From the NCBI RefSeq assembly GCF_000003815.2, contig NC_049983.1, positions 13,896,240 to 13,956,239 on the forward strand: a stretch of DNA of 60,000 nucleotides, given 5' to 3'. Origin of the DNA: Branchiostoma floridae. Taxonomy: Eukaryota > Chordata > Leptocardii > Amphioxiformes > Branchiostomatidae. This document shows positions 48,401 to 58,320 of the stretch, piece by piece; positions within the stretch are counted from its first letter, which is position 1, and every line of letters begins with the position of its first letter. The notes under the pieces are model-generated. The model was not told where the DNA came from. It saw only the letters and a list, made by a program, of their open reading frames with translations, and made no database searches. The translations under genes and the position numbers were made by a program.

Positions 48401-51400
48401 GCCAGTCTTGGTCACACAGTTATAAACCAACTTTGAAATACCATAATTAAAAGAGTGTCACACAAATGTTGATAGATGCATCTGCCATGTCACATACCTA
48501 AGTCTTGTGCCATCTGACAGCTGGGGAACATGAGCAGCTGCACTCCATCTGGTAGGACAGCTACACAAGCCTGGAGACAGAAACAGGTGTAAGTCCAATG
48601 GTTCATCTTTTACCGACTACAAACACTGTTCACTGTAGGGCACATCCCTTAACAGGATTCTCCAACAACTCCAACAAAAATTGATATCAAAGTGTTAATT
48701 TCAAAGTAGCATGAATTAAAGAACTATGAAGACTAGACCTTGGTAGTCTGAATTGATTTTCCTGTACCATAAAGCTGGTATCCACAAGTTAATAACAGTT
48801 AGGAAACAAAGGATGCCAACCTCTTTTCTCTTTTCCATGAAGTTGAGCAGCGAGACTAGCTTGTTCTCCACATCTATTATTGCCTTCACTTCACAGTAGA
48901 TAAAGTACTTGTCACCAATATGAACTGTGAAGGGAGAGAAAACACATGATATACCACCATAAATGTACTATACGAAAATACTCTTCAAGTTGTAGCTTTG
49001 ACTGATTGAAATAAACACCACACTAAAGCAACAATTCAGTCATGCTCCATACCTGTATACAATTAAACAATCCTTTGTGTGGTTTACTTCTTGCCAGAAT
49101 ACAAAAGTTTTTTGAGTATTTGGCCTCACCTTCCCTATGAGTTGACACCTTAGGCAGCTTTGTGAAGATGGGACAAGGCAGATTCTTCTGGAGCTTGTGG
49201 AAGGGAATCCTGCCACTGATGCAGATCTGCTGTTCCCTGTATGTGATACAGAAGCCACCATTAAAAATTATCACACACACAAAAAACATACACAAAAAAA
49301 ACATTGCCTGGTGTGCTGGACCAGTAAATTACAACTATGATGAGATTACACAGGAACTGTAGACAAATTATATCAACAGAGACTGTAGACAAATCATGTC
49401 ACACATGAATGATATACATTCTATGGAAAGTGAGTCAAAGATAACGGAAGGCCGGGTATCACCTTAAGACAAATTTGAAAGCACACATTGCAATGTACAT
49501 GTTAACAGTGACTTTTACTTAAGAAACTGTGGAAGAGTTCTCTTACATCTGTATGGGTAGGAGAGTGCATGTAGGTGAGCGGAGCTGGATTTCACACAGT
49601 GGATTCTCCTTGTTCACAAGCTGACCTCTCCACAGTTCATACCCCTCCTCTGTTAGATCTATTTGTGGCCTCCTAGCTACTGACATAAAAAAAATAACTT
49701 GAAAAATTGTCCTATGATTAAACAGCATACTATTCTACAGACCCTTTAATATTCTACCTGATAAGGACTTATCCCCATTTTAGTACAGCTAAAATCAATT
49801 TTCATGCATTCATTAACTGATTGACTATAATCAATACAATAAGTATAAAAAGATGGTTCTAAACATGCTACTTGCATGCTGCTAATTTGGAATTCTATAT
49901 GGTACCAATAATGTAATTTACTACTACGTGTACAAGACTTATTTGTGCTACATAAGGTAAAACTATATTTCAAAACCATAATGCACTTACCTTCGATCAT
50001 CTGTGCTGAAGGATAGCTTGCGTAGGATGGCCCCACATGAGACATGCTGGAGGGCCTAGGTGTACTGACTGGTGGGTAGGACGGATGTGGTCTTTGGGGC
50101 AACCTGACAACGACAAGTCAACAACAATAAAATGTCATTGTAGTACAGTACAGTAAAATGTTTGAAGTTAATGCTACAGTTCTGTAACAACCATATAGAG
50201 CGAATATTGTGCAATGAAACATTGCTGTTTATGAGATCGTCTTTTTCACCTTAGTGGTACAAAACAAAATGCCAGAATTCAAAGAATCAACCTCATGTAT
50301 AAAACAACTACTAACAAGCGTTCGCAGAACTCAACCTTCGTGAAATGGGTGAGGGTGTGGTGGTTTGAGGGTGTTTTTTTATAGACATCTCAGGGGCTAG
50401 CCTAACAGTATATGATACGTCCGATTGGCAAAATTGTCCGGAATTCTACAGGATTTTTTCCGAGCCTATGTAGTTGCTTTGGAGTGGAATAATTTGGTTC
50501 ACAGATTGTCATGGTATTTGGAATGCAGATAGTTTTTGTCATGGACTGTGAGCGAGCGAATGAGTGAGATAGCTCTGGAGATGCCTTACATAATCAAATT
50601 TTATCATACAAATTAGGGGCTAATTTGCTTAGGTAATGAGGACAGTTTATAAGCCTACTTCATTTCATATTAGCAGATACTCAAACATAAGACACATGTA
50701 ACTAACAAAGAGAGAACTACTAGCCTAACTGAGTAGTGTACTAGTATGTCCGTTTGGGCCACAGCAAGTAAATTTTATGGATGACATCCGCGAGTGCATT
50801 AAATTTCGCCTGATTTCAGAAAAAAAAGAATTTTATCTTCTGCAGGGACCGTCAACATGACGATAAAGTACCATAATTAGCAAATATGTTGTGTTGTAGC
50901 CTAATGATTGTACTTGTACAAGTGACACTTGCGAGGTACCCAGGACTGTAGTTGTAGAAATAAAATTTATTGGATATATGGAAGCTATGAGTGTGCTTAC
51001 CAAATTTGTTGATGATGCCAGTCTACGACACTAGTGTCAGTGTATGTCTTAAAAACAGGAATGATTGCCTTGTTGGCTCTGATGCCATGTTTTGTCCCTT
51101 TAATTCTTTTTACAACAGTCATCAGAACTTTATGGTGCCTATTTTTGAAAATGTAGCTGTCTTATTTTTTTTCACCTATCTTGTTTTTTTTCACCCTATC
51201 GCACTTTTTTTGCAGTCTGCAGAGGATGTCATCCATAAAATTTACTTGCTGTGGCCTTTGTAAAAATTCCCGGAATTTACACCAAGTCTTACGCGCGTGC
51301 GCAATTGCATCATCCCTTTGGAGGGTAATAACATGGGAAGGGTTGACGGATCGTCGTGATTTTTGATATCTCTAGATAACTTGGGGGATGCCTTCTATAA

Positions 51401-54400
51401 TCAAGTTCTATCAATGCAAACCAGGGGCTAGTTTGCACAATTAATTATTCCGCAGCATTTCATAACAGGACAGTCAAACGTACATGTATTACATTTGTAA
51501 CTGAAAAAAAGATATTTATAGATATTAAATATGCACATTGCTGCCTAGCTCCGCAATTTAGTACGTTATATACTTCCAATGTGTATAATGGACTATCGAG
51601 ATAAAACAAATATTGACGACTTGATACATTGCATGGACCTTTCCACAAAGTAATAATAGTTTTTTGTACAACCCCCTTTACGTATAATATACGACTCCTG
51701 CGGTAAAGATCATTATTGCCGACTTGTTGCTTGCAACAATGATGATGTAACATTCTTTGTTTCACAATGCAGTCCACTACATTGTGTATCCCATATGTCT
51801 AATGTACAGTCCCTATAAACAATCATATCAATGACTACAAGTTACTGTGAAAAACACTTAACCCTGCTCCACTTCGTACATAAACTTTACGTAACTTTGT
51901 CCAGCAATGTATTGTACCGGTAGTAACTGTTACGCGTATAGACCCTTTTAAAACGTATGATATACGCCCCTGTATACAATATCATCATTACCCTTATTCT
52001 TGGTCTACAGATTATCAAATCTTATGGGATACATGTACACCCCATCATGTATAATGTACTATCCCTATAAACCATTTTCTTGTAGTCTTCGATACAAACG
52101 TCTGTCGCAACTATGACCTTGGGGGTCACTTCCTGTGGGGTCGGCAGCCCACGCTGGCATGACGTAATCACCTAAATATAGAACCGTTACACCATTACAC
52201 CCAAATATAGCCACACTGGTTTACTGCCGGACCTATTTTCCAACTACAAACATCCCCGGCAAAACCGTCAAAAGCCACTAAACGATAAAACGCCATGTAC
52301 GTTTCTTCACTGTCTCAAGAGCTACCCACATACCAAATATCAGATCAATCTGTCATGCCGTTCATGAGATTTTTCTGTCCACAGACACGTACCCTACAAC
52401 GGTTTGCACACATACCTATTGCATTCTGCTAATTACCTCCTAATTTGCATAATAATCATACAATTATGTACATCACTACCTAAGCTATCTGCATACCTAC
52501 AGTCATTCCGATCCATCGACCCCTGCTTCCATAATTCCTTCTCAAAACCTAACACAAGAATGACTTTCACCGCCCCAGCAAAACCCCTAAGTGGCCAAAA
52601 CTTACACACCTTACTATTCATTTATACAGCTACTTACCACTTAAAAATCATCACCCAAACATGTCCCGAAAAAAAAAATCAAAACCGGAAGTTCTGCTGC
52701 AGTACAATAACACTCCGCTAGAGCGCCCTGCCGTAACGCAATTCCTACCATTCCTTCGTCATGTCTAACCCTACCCACATACCAAATATCAAAACAATCC
52801 ATCCATGCCTTCCCCAGTTATCAGGCTGACAAACGTCCCTCTCACAAAAAAACAGCACTCAAAACAAACCCTTCGTTTCACGAAGGGAATAAATGTACCG
52901 GTAGCAAGTGCTGCTGGTGAATGTCTGTTGTGGCACTTAAAATACAATTCTGCATTTCTTTGTGATGCAAATATTTGATATGCAACCAATTTAAAGTTAC
53001 CAAGTAGGTCAATTGTCTGGCTGTCACATACCTTGTCTGTGCTGAGGAGGCCATGAGAGGGAATGTTTGAGACCCCCCAAACACTTCAAACTGTACGACA
53101 GCATACGGGAGCACATGTCGAGGACGCTTCAGCATATCCAGGTCTCCAAACTCATACAAGTAGTACTGTGGATATGAAATAGTGTAGCAATTATCATACT
53201 AACAAAAAAACTGCTTCTTAAATTTGAAAACAAAAAATGGCAATGAGATAGTACGCATAGTTTCTACTGATAGTTCTTTGAGAATGCAATACAATAAAAT
53301 CAAATCACACAAGCATTCTCATTTCTAATTCATGATATGCTGCTGATAAAGGTACCTGTGCTGCATGGAATGCCTGGTTTGGTTGAAGGCTCCCGATTTC
53401 AGCCACTGCTTTGGACACGTGGCAGTCAAAGTTTGGTGTTGGCTCGGTAAAATTCCACGAGTTGTTCTCCACCACTGACTTCATCTTACCCTGTAACGTA
53501 AGTACAAAATAATGGAGATCAATACCAGCAACACTAAACATAACTAAGTTATTGATTTTTCTTAGTATACCTACCAGCAAAGAGAACTTAAAGAATCATC
53601 AACTGAGTTTCTTTTTGTTCATCGGATTGCATTTCAGCACTAAGGACAGGAATTTCAACATTGGAACTTTTTTTTGGTCGATTGTGTGCTCCATTATCGG
53701 AAAGTCTTCCTGAAATGTTTCCAAATCCTGAACAGTTAGAGGACTTTATCTTGATGACTTTGAAGATGATAAGGAATCCATTTGTGGATTTGAACATTGA
53801 TACATTTTTAAGGCTGGTATGGTTCTAACTCAATAATGTGCTCCCTTATTGGAAATTTCTCCTTAAAGATTCCCAATCCTGAACAGCTGGAGTACTTTAC
53901 CTTGATGACTTTGAAGATGATAAGGAATCCCTTTGTGCCATTTATAAGGGGCCCAGGCTTGATGATGTCCGCATACCTTGATACATACACTCCTACACAG
54001 ACAATAAAATCAGTTATTGATCAAGACACCATATTTAGACAGGTACAGTATTTCACCAGCCAACTCTATCAAGCAATGACTTATGGTGAACTAGTAATGT
54101 GCACTAAAGGCAATTCATCAATACAATTCATCTGCCAAAAAATTAATGATTTATTGTTATTGACAAAACGTTGTAATGCTAGTAAAGAAGATATTTAAAC
54201 CGATGTTCTGTGTTCTGCGAGTATATTTCTGTTGCTCTACAACCTAACTTAAAGCTTACCCATGTTGGGGTGTCCCAGGCTGGATAGAAAGCTGCTCCCA
54301 ACTGTCAGCCCTGTCTGACACACCTTCTGAGCCTGGTGAACAGAAGGTAACAATTATTCCATTATCCTTATTCCTAACAATATAGAATAGACAGAAATTA

Positions 54401-55294
54401 AAGTTACTTGTACAACTAAGTAAAAAATTGTGCTCCTTACTCGCTTCCAAACAGCAGAAAATCCAACAACCTTGTACCCTTTGCTGCAGGATTTATGGCA
54501 AACTACCTTCAATCAAAGGAAGCCTTTTCAGAAAATCAAACAGCCAAAATGAGCACAGACCAATATTTTGGAAGATAAGGGACAGTAGACAAAGTAAAGA
54601 GTACCTATTGGCACCATTTGCTTGGTGGTATGGAGTTTTGCTGAGCAAGAAACAATTTTACCTACACCATTGCAAAGCTCTAGAAGAATATCTTACATCT
54701 TCAAATGTGTCCAGGCATAGGAAGCCGAGCTGTTCTGCCAGATCCTTGTCTGTCCTGCCCTCTCCCTTCATCTCTCTTCTCTTCTCATGGAACTGGGAAG
54801 ACACAAGATTTATATCATATTACATAGAGTATGTAAATTGCAATCAAATTTCACGCTATATTGAGTTAGAATTTTCTAATGTTGTTTAAAGACTAACAGA
54901 GTATGATCAAAATACAGAAAGACGTTAGGTTCTAACAAAATAATAAGCAGCTACCTCCAACAGACAGAAAAGCAACACGTTGCCAACTTTTCTACATTCA
55001 TTCAAACATCATTTTCCATCAACTGCAGTATGTTTCAACATGAATCTATTTTGCAACATCACTCTTCAACAAAAATCTTAGTCTATCTAACGTTACCTTC
55101 CTTCTATTGTAGCCATAAGATGAGAAAATTTAAAAAAAGGAGTACCTCCTTGGACAGCTCCTGGTTGTGGACCATGTAGATTTTGAGGTGTTTGATCTTG
55201 TTCTTCATGGCTGGATCTCTGTAGCACAAGGACACCTGGGGAAGCAGCTCATGGGTGAACTCACGGGACGTCAGCGAGATATCCTCCAGTAGTT
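29064..55294 (-). CDS. TASOR: TASOR homologue (HUSH complex scaffold), 5' end off-window, 29 exons, at least 3,723 aa
   Basis: TASOR is the scaffold of the HUSH silencing complex, joining MPP8 and periphilin and directing H3K9me3 to transposons and long intronless units. Minus-strand exons: 55294-55146, 54792-54697, 54332-54260, 53992-53901, 53490-53356, 53165-53032, 50103-49991, 49679-49547, 49236-49130, 48924-48821, 48570-48498, 48301-48224, 47905-47751, 47499-47236, 46909-45721, 45485-44741, 44505-44283, 44106-43690, 40056-40017, 39207-39168, 38982-34666, 34509-34392, 34247-34008, 33668-33520, 33235-33108, 32716-32608, 32153-31942, 30850-30719, 30472-29064. All phases join in one frame. 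In order: pseudo-PARP/DUF3715 region, SPOC-like region, coiled and low-complexity region, basic NLS-like segments, PIN-like C-terminus, Pro/Gln tail. Human TASOR is about 1,670 aa and TASOR2 about 2,430, so this is much longer. Gene identity is firm; each small exon and the terminal 40 residues are less certain. A duplicated TASOR/TASOR2 relationship cannot be resolved here. Confidence 0.85.
30719..34247 (-). CDS. TASOR: TASOR C-terminal PIN-like exons
   Basis: Seven exons from 34247 to 30719 (visible residues about 2932-3254), excluding the micro-exon at 31476-31450. They encode NWFYVYNPHSD, then VDVWVVIRNSDTPDVANIPN, VKFVGLDSIDDLRNQTYCHI, FTRGAIVVPDEKVI, LETCRHIVMLT and AGIFWKAGIGVTSLKEFL. 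These track vertebrate TASOR's C-terminal PIN-type fold (SFAGVDSLDDVKNHTYNELF, GGFIVSDESI, RHIVFLT in human, from memory). Acidic residues (GLDSIDD) are present, but I cannot judge whether a nuclease centre exists; the vertebrate domain is thought to be scaffold-like. Confidence 0.85.
31450..31476 (-). pseudogene. duplicated micro-exon or pseudo-exon, copy of the start of TASOR exon 30850-30719
   Basis: 27 nt between a CTGCAG acceptor and a GTATGT donor encode DLDQYSKEA, phase 1 at both ends. The real exon 600 bp downstream begins DLDQSSEQAG. Similarity continues past the micro-exon's donor (gctgg-at-t-ttggaa), so it is a diverged copy of that exon rather than an independent one. Inclusion would add nine residues in frame; whether it is spliced in is unknown. 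Confidence 0.6.
32431..32551. mobile_element. small hairpin (fold-back) element with 10 bp target-site duplication in a TASOR intron
   Basis: The direct repeat ATTTCAGATT occurs at 32431-32440 and 32542-32551. Between them, about 101 bp begin agcctggagt and end actccaggcta, with arms complementary over about 45 bp around gctcccgaagg / ccttcgggagc. Same ends and design as the element at 6931-7039. Confidence 0.7.
34666..38982 (-). CDS. TASOR: TASOR giant exon (4,317 nt, ~1,439 codons)
   Basis: A single uninterrupted exon makes up over a third of the visible protein. It carries a third DPRL motif (AMLDPRLSKKL), long Val/Pro/Thr/Ala-rich disorder, and Lys-rich patches (KKAGKKGIKKGSR). A conserved helical block, YDDFEKEVSKTLEEKGLSAL then DVTQVKRLSRLARFSRFY, resembles the EILKQKN...KMKRLSEFIYSK part of human TASOR as I recall it. 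The exon ends with TEARERILQARARTAKIVNN. The acceptor CTCTGCAG|G at 38983 and the donor ACCAG|GTAAAC are clear. Large plus-strand open frames over it are shadows. Confidence 0.85.
40057..43689 (-). other. TASOR intron 18 (3.6 kb), nothing coding recognised
   Basis: AT-rich, with an ATTATGCAAAT repeat motif near 41048. Exons on either side join in phase (phase 0), so no exon is required here. Open frames such as 42913-43170 plus look accidental. Confidence 0.5.
43690..44106 (-). CDS. TASOR: TASOR exon with RKSATLSEKATSSFKLRG core (DomI/DomII-like region)
   Basis: 139 codons, phase 0 at both ends. Opens with DNTKRKSATLSEKATSSFKL, then GKNYYEPSQDLGVLMKDLTS and a C-terminal Gln/Glu-rich helix-forming stretch. 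By position it falls where vertebrate TASOR has the regions that bind MPP8 and periphilin, but I cannot show the correspondence by eye. Confidence 0.65.
44741..47499 (-). CDS. TASOR: TASOR coiled, Pro-rich and DYGHG-repeat exons
   Basis: Exon 47499-47236 encodes a probable coiled coil (ELQKMQAEGNM...NLERQNQLLRNLQAKVEVH). Exon 46909-45721 encodes 396 residues of Pro/Ser-rich disorder, two DPRL motifs, and a duplicated short motif EEMKAFLDTVIEE / SEMKNFLDTVVIG followed by a strongly basic Lys/Arg/Glu stretch. Exon 45485-44741 has four spaced motifs of the type V-(V/I)-(D/E)-Y-x-H: VVEYNHGAGS, TIDYQHGSSS, VVDYGHGRDK and VVDYGHQPPA. It then becomes strongly acidic. I know of no such repeat in vertebrate TASOR. 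Confidence 0.75.
48224..49679 (-). CDS. TASOR: TASOR SPOC-like exons
   Basis: Five exons (visible residues about 264-428) read through YELWRGQLVNKENPLCEIQL, EQQICISGRIPFHKLQKN, VHIGDKYFIYCEVKAIIDVE, ACVAVLPDGVQLLMFPSCQM and MVLHGLFVSPSPM. The first two correspond to the linker or late pseudo-PARP part (WKGQLLNKG in human, from memory). The rest correspond to the SPOC domain, where human TASOR has a Gly-Tyr-Leu-Phe-Leu strand followed by HALFLF. SPOC domains bind partner peptides, here presumably within the HUSH assembly. Confidence 0.7.
50389..51440. mobile_element. composite repeat element with internal inverted repeats
   Basis: cacagcaagtaaattttatg through gatgacatcc (about 50760-50790) is inverted at about 51225-51255 (ggatgtcatccataaaattt then acttgctgtgg). 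Both ends carry ggggcta(gc/at) and aatt-cccggaattt-like segments. The left end is shared with 21776-21880. No transposase frame is visible, so it is probably a non-autonomous DNA element. Confidence 0.55.
52300..52820 (-). repeat. two copies of a dispersed repeat in minus orientation
   Basis: ctacccacataccaaatatc occurs near 52330 and again near 52769, each followed by a-caat-c-t-catgcc. These are reverse complements of the core found at 23682 and 23950. A ctaatttgcataataatc segment lies between them. Confidence 0.6.
53032..55294 (-). CDS. TASOR: TASOR pseudo-PARP (DUF3715) exons
   Basis: The six visible N-terminal exons (residues 1 to about 226 of the visible part) encode the pseudo-PARP fold. 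Recognisable pieces in order are KHLKIYMVHNQELSKE, FHEKRREMKGEGRTDKDLAE, VCQTGLTVGSS, VYVSRYADIIKPGPL, EPTPNFDCHVSKA and YYLYEFGDLDMLKRPRHVLP. They align segment by segment with what I remember of vertebrate TASOR. The acceptor CACCAG|GCT for the third exon was chosen because it keeps the vertebrate spacing. The first visible exon opens with two bases of a split codon, so at least one upstream coding exon exists. I found no match for it between 55295 and 60000. Confidence 0.85.
53660..53800 (-). pseudogene. decayed tandem copy of TASOR exon 4 (3' half)
   Basis: A second copy of the exon 4 end, NGFLIIFKVIK, with about 60 bases of its flanking intron lies between exon 4 (53992-53901) and exon 5. 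The bases after FKVIK read ATAAAG instead of GTAAAG, so the donor is destroyed, and no acceptor precedes it. Similarity continues into the intron (ctgttcaggatt.ggaa), which shows segmental duplication rather than convergence. Confidence 0.75.
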
Positions 55295-55896
55295 CTGTGG
55301 GGGAAAAGTAGAGATGAAATGCACATGATCAAGTGAACTGTAACTCTGAGATGCTGTAACACAGGTCAATTGCACTGGAACACATATAGTACATGTACCC
55401 TTATCGCCAGATATATTTGACATGCATGCAATGAGATGGGACCATTGGGTGGTTATTTCTAACTAAGACAAATCCATCATTGATGGGTGGAAAGTACCTG
55501 TATTGAGTGTGAGGATGTACTTTCTCACCATGACTACCGAATCTTTTTCTTCTTTAAGTTCTGCTGCTATATGCTGGTAAATTTGTTTCTATTCACAGAA
55601 AAATGCACTGACACATTCTAAGTATTCACAGACATCATGAGTCTTTGGATTATATCATAAGCAGCTATACTGCATTGTGTATGAAATACCATCATTTGCT
55701 GCTGAAAGAAACATTATGATTAACTCTATCACTAATTCTTTATAAGTTTATGTTTAATGCTACATAAAAACCAATATCTAGGTAAGGTGTCAAAACTTAG
55801 GTGCACAGCTCCAAGTTTTGGTGCACAAAAGTAAACCCAATATTTCCAGCCCAGACATGCTGTACTACACCAAGCCATATGAGTTACTGTGTACAC

Positions 55897-56245
55897 TACC
55901 AGAGCTCAAAATACGACCTACAAATGCAGATTAGTGCAGGTAAAATGAGAGCTGTGCAGGAATTTCTGATGTCTACCTGCACCTAACCTGCACTGGTCCA
56001 TGTACTGGGTTTTATACGTCCTATAATGTAGGTGTATATGGATTATTATTACATTGTGTAGATGCATCAACTGTTACCACCTATAAAGTATAAAAGAAAA
56101 ATAGCAATGGTTCCTGAATAATTTTAGTATGATCCATTAACTTCCTAAATTCCAAGTGGTGCAGGTAAAATTTGTCTGGTGCAGGTAATTTTCAATGTTA
56201 CCTGTACCAGTGCAGGCATGCAGAAAAAAGGATTTTGAGCCCTGA
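55897..56245. mobile_element. MITE-like element with gagctcaaaat / attttgagccc ends
   Basis: The left end ccagagctcaaaatac and the right end ggattttgagccctg are imperfect inverted repeats. tgcaggtaa(a/t) and its complement ttacctg(c/t)ac recur several times inside. No coding potential. Confidence 0.4.
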
Positions 56246-56444
56246 CTACACATACAGTAAGTATAACAATTTTTTCCTGTTGGACCAGTCCAGAAAAACT
56301 GGACCTAAAAAAATCAGTAGACCGGATGTTGGGGACCCATTTGAAAATGAACAGGTTATACTAGCAGGCGGTTCACATGTTTTGGGGCTTAATGTGCCAA
56401 GAAAATAAAAAGAGCAAAGTAGGGGAAATTTGATTGATATTCAT

Positions 56445-56483
56445 TATATTTCAGCCATACCATATATGGTATGGTGAAATATA
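56445..56483. repeat. near-perfect 39 bp palindrome next to a CTTT microsatellite
   Basis: A perfect 20 bp palindrome (ccataccatatatggtatgg, 56455-56474) is extended on both sides by tatatttca and tgaaatata, with one unpaired g at 56454. A (CTTT)n tract follows at about 56498-56526. Confidence 0.7.
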
Positions 56484-57899
56484 TTGTATTCGTAATGTTT
56501 CTTTCTTTCTTTCTTTCTTTCTTTCTCCTGTCAAATCTTCAAATCGAATCATCTCCGTCGTTCCGGGACCGAATGACCTGAAATTTGGCACAAGAGTAGA
56601 GTGGGTCAATACCGAGGTGCTTTTTTCTCATTTTTTTCATATCTGCCTCTAAAATGATTTTATTGAAGTTTAAAGGTCACGTTTTGACCACAACGGTATA
56701 TTTTGACCCCCTGTACCATTGAATTACAGTGGAATGACCTTAAATTTGGTGTAGATAGGCATTAGATAGTTGGTAAAATGATCCAAGTAAAATTTTTGGC
56801 ATGAACCAATTTCAAATTATTAATTTCTGCACTTTTCTGAGGGGAAATTGGTTTTCTTTCGGCCTTCTCCCGTGAACTCCCGTGACCCCAGAGCCCACAG
56901 GTGCCAGGTGCCAGCGGTCTGGGGAGAGCGAGAGTTAATTACTTTATGGACGCCAGCCAATCAGCGACGAGAAAGGCGAATGCTAGTTAATATTCATAAG
57001 CGGGGCCTTCCAATCTCGTTTATACACAAACAGATGCATATTACAGCCTTACAGTGGCCATATGTTACCCTGTGCCCGGTTTGAAATTGTAGTTTGTGAG
57101 GATTTGGAGTTCAGACAGGGTCATTTGAGCGGTAGCGGACGGTACGCGTGCATTGAACGTCAGAATACAAGTCTGTGTCGATGAATTTACCAACATTCCG
57201 CATGGCACTATCAATCATTTTTGGCAGATTTGACTTTGGGGGTTAGTTGAGACAATCGAGAAAATGTTACTTGGCAGAAAACGCGGGAAAATTGGACAGT
57301 TTGCGTTTAGTTTTGATACGTAAGTTTGACAGTGGCGAGAATGCAGGTTTTTTTTTCCCAAACAAATGCAGGTACTTCTAACGTTAGTGTTGTTGTTGTT
57401 CTTTTTTGACGTAAACTTTGTACATTCAAATTGTAAGTAACTTTAAACTGCCAGAGTTTGAGCCCAATAAAACACTCTTAGTACCAGAGTATCACCACTG
57501 ACCTCCGAAAAGAAACCCCCGAACAAGGTAGAAACTCCTATCCTCCAGGTCTCGCACGCTACGAGCAGGAAATTACAACACTCAGACAAGATTACGTCCG
57601 ATGGCTGATTGCATACAAAGTAAAACAATTTAACAGTGGTATGCAGGGCATAGACTTAACAAAGAATTCGAAGGAAAATGAAATATATAGATAAAACCAA
57701 ATCAAGTTAACTTGTTGGTCCTGGGATTTTTCAGAAAAGAAATGGAGCGACAGGGTGGTAAAATTCTTGGAAAAATTCGAGACGTCTCCGTTTATGTAAT
57801 GGCTCATACAAAACAAGAAGATTGAAGTTTTTAGCTTGAAAAAAAAACAACAACAACAACACACTCCTACTACACAACACCTGCACCTGCTTGACAATT

Positions 57900-58320
57900 A
57901 TTGTTGTTTATTTATTGTTTATTAAGAAACCTTTTAGCCCTTACGGGCTAATCTTCCAAGGTTCAATCAACATGAATCAACATGATAATCAACATGAATA
58001 CATACATTTTAAAAAATACAACAATCACAAAGTATTTACAATAGAGCACAGTGTCTAGAGGTCAAAGGTCTAGATGACAATGTTTGAGATGGCTTGTTTA
58101 AAACTGGACAATGTACACAGTGCCTTAATGTCAGATGGCAATGAGTTCCAGAGCATAATTGCTCGGTACAAGAAGGTACGTTTTCCACTGTTTGTTTTAG
58201 GTTTAGGTAGTCTGAAGTTGTTAGATACAGAAAATCTAGTATTATACATGTGGGATGAATTAACTGGTATGAAGGAATTGTACACATATTAAAACGTATG
58301 CCCTACTTGATTAAAAAAAG
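57900..58320 (-). mobile_element. 3' tail of a 5'-truncated LINE (non-LTR retrotransposon)
   Basis: The minus-strand frame ending at 58070 contains KPKTNSGKRTFLYRAIMLWN then SLPSDIKAL...FKQAI. This Arg/Lys-Thr...LWNSLP.DI...FK pattern is typical of the C-terminus of CR1/L2/Jockey-like reverse transcriptase proteins. The 3' part has a small hairpin (agcccgtaagggct), AATAAA and AT-rich repeats. The catalytic reverse transcriptase part is absent, so the copy is dead. Confidence 0.65.

Larger units (their letters stand above)
50104..53031 (-). other. TASOR intron 6 (2.9 kb) filled with repeats
   Basis: Contains the inverted-repeat element at 50389-51440 and, at 52300-52820, two minus-oriented copies of the atatttggtatgtgggtag repeat family. 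No exon is seen between exons 53165-53032 and 50103-49991, whose phases join directly. Confidence 0.6.
55295..57899. other. repeat-rich region upstream of the first visible TASOR exon
   Basis: No exon supported. It may be TASOR intron 1, since an upstream exon ending in phase 1 is needed. Contains the fold-back element at about 55897-56245, the palindrome at 56445-56483, a CTTT microsatellite at about 56498-56526, and repeat-like sequence from 56540 to 56850 (cgggaccgaatgacctgaaa). Confidence 0.45.

Noticed and set aside
57443-57628. Candidate first coding exon of TASOR
   Set aside because: It has a GTCAGT donor-like site, but the frame that would fit phase 1 has no start codon and no similarity to the TASOR N-terminus.
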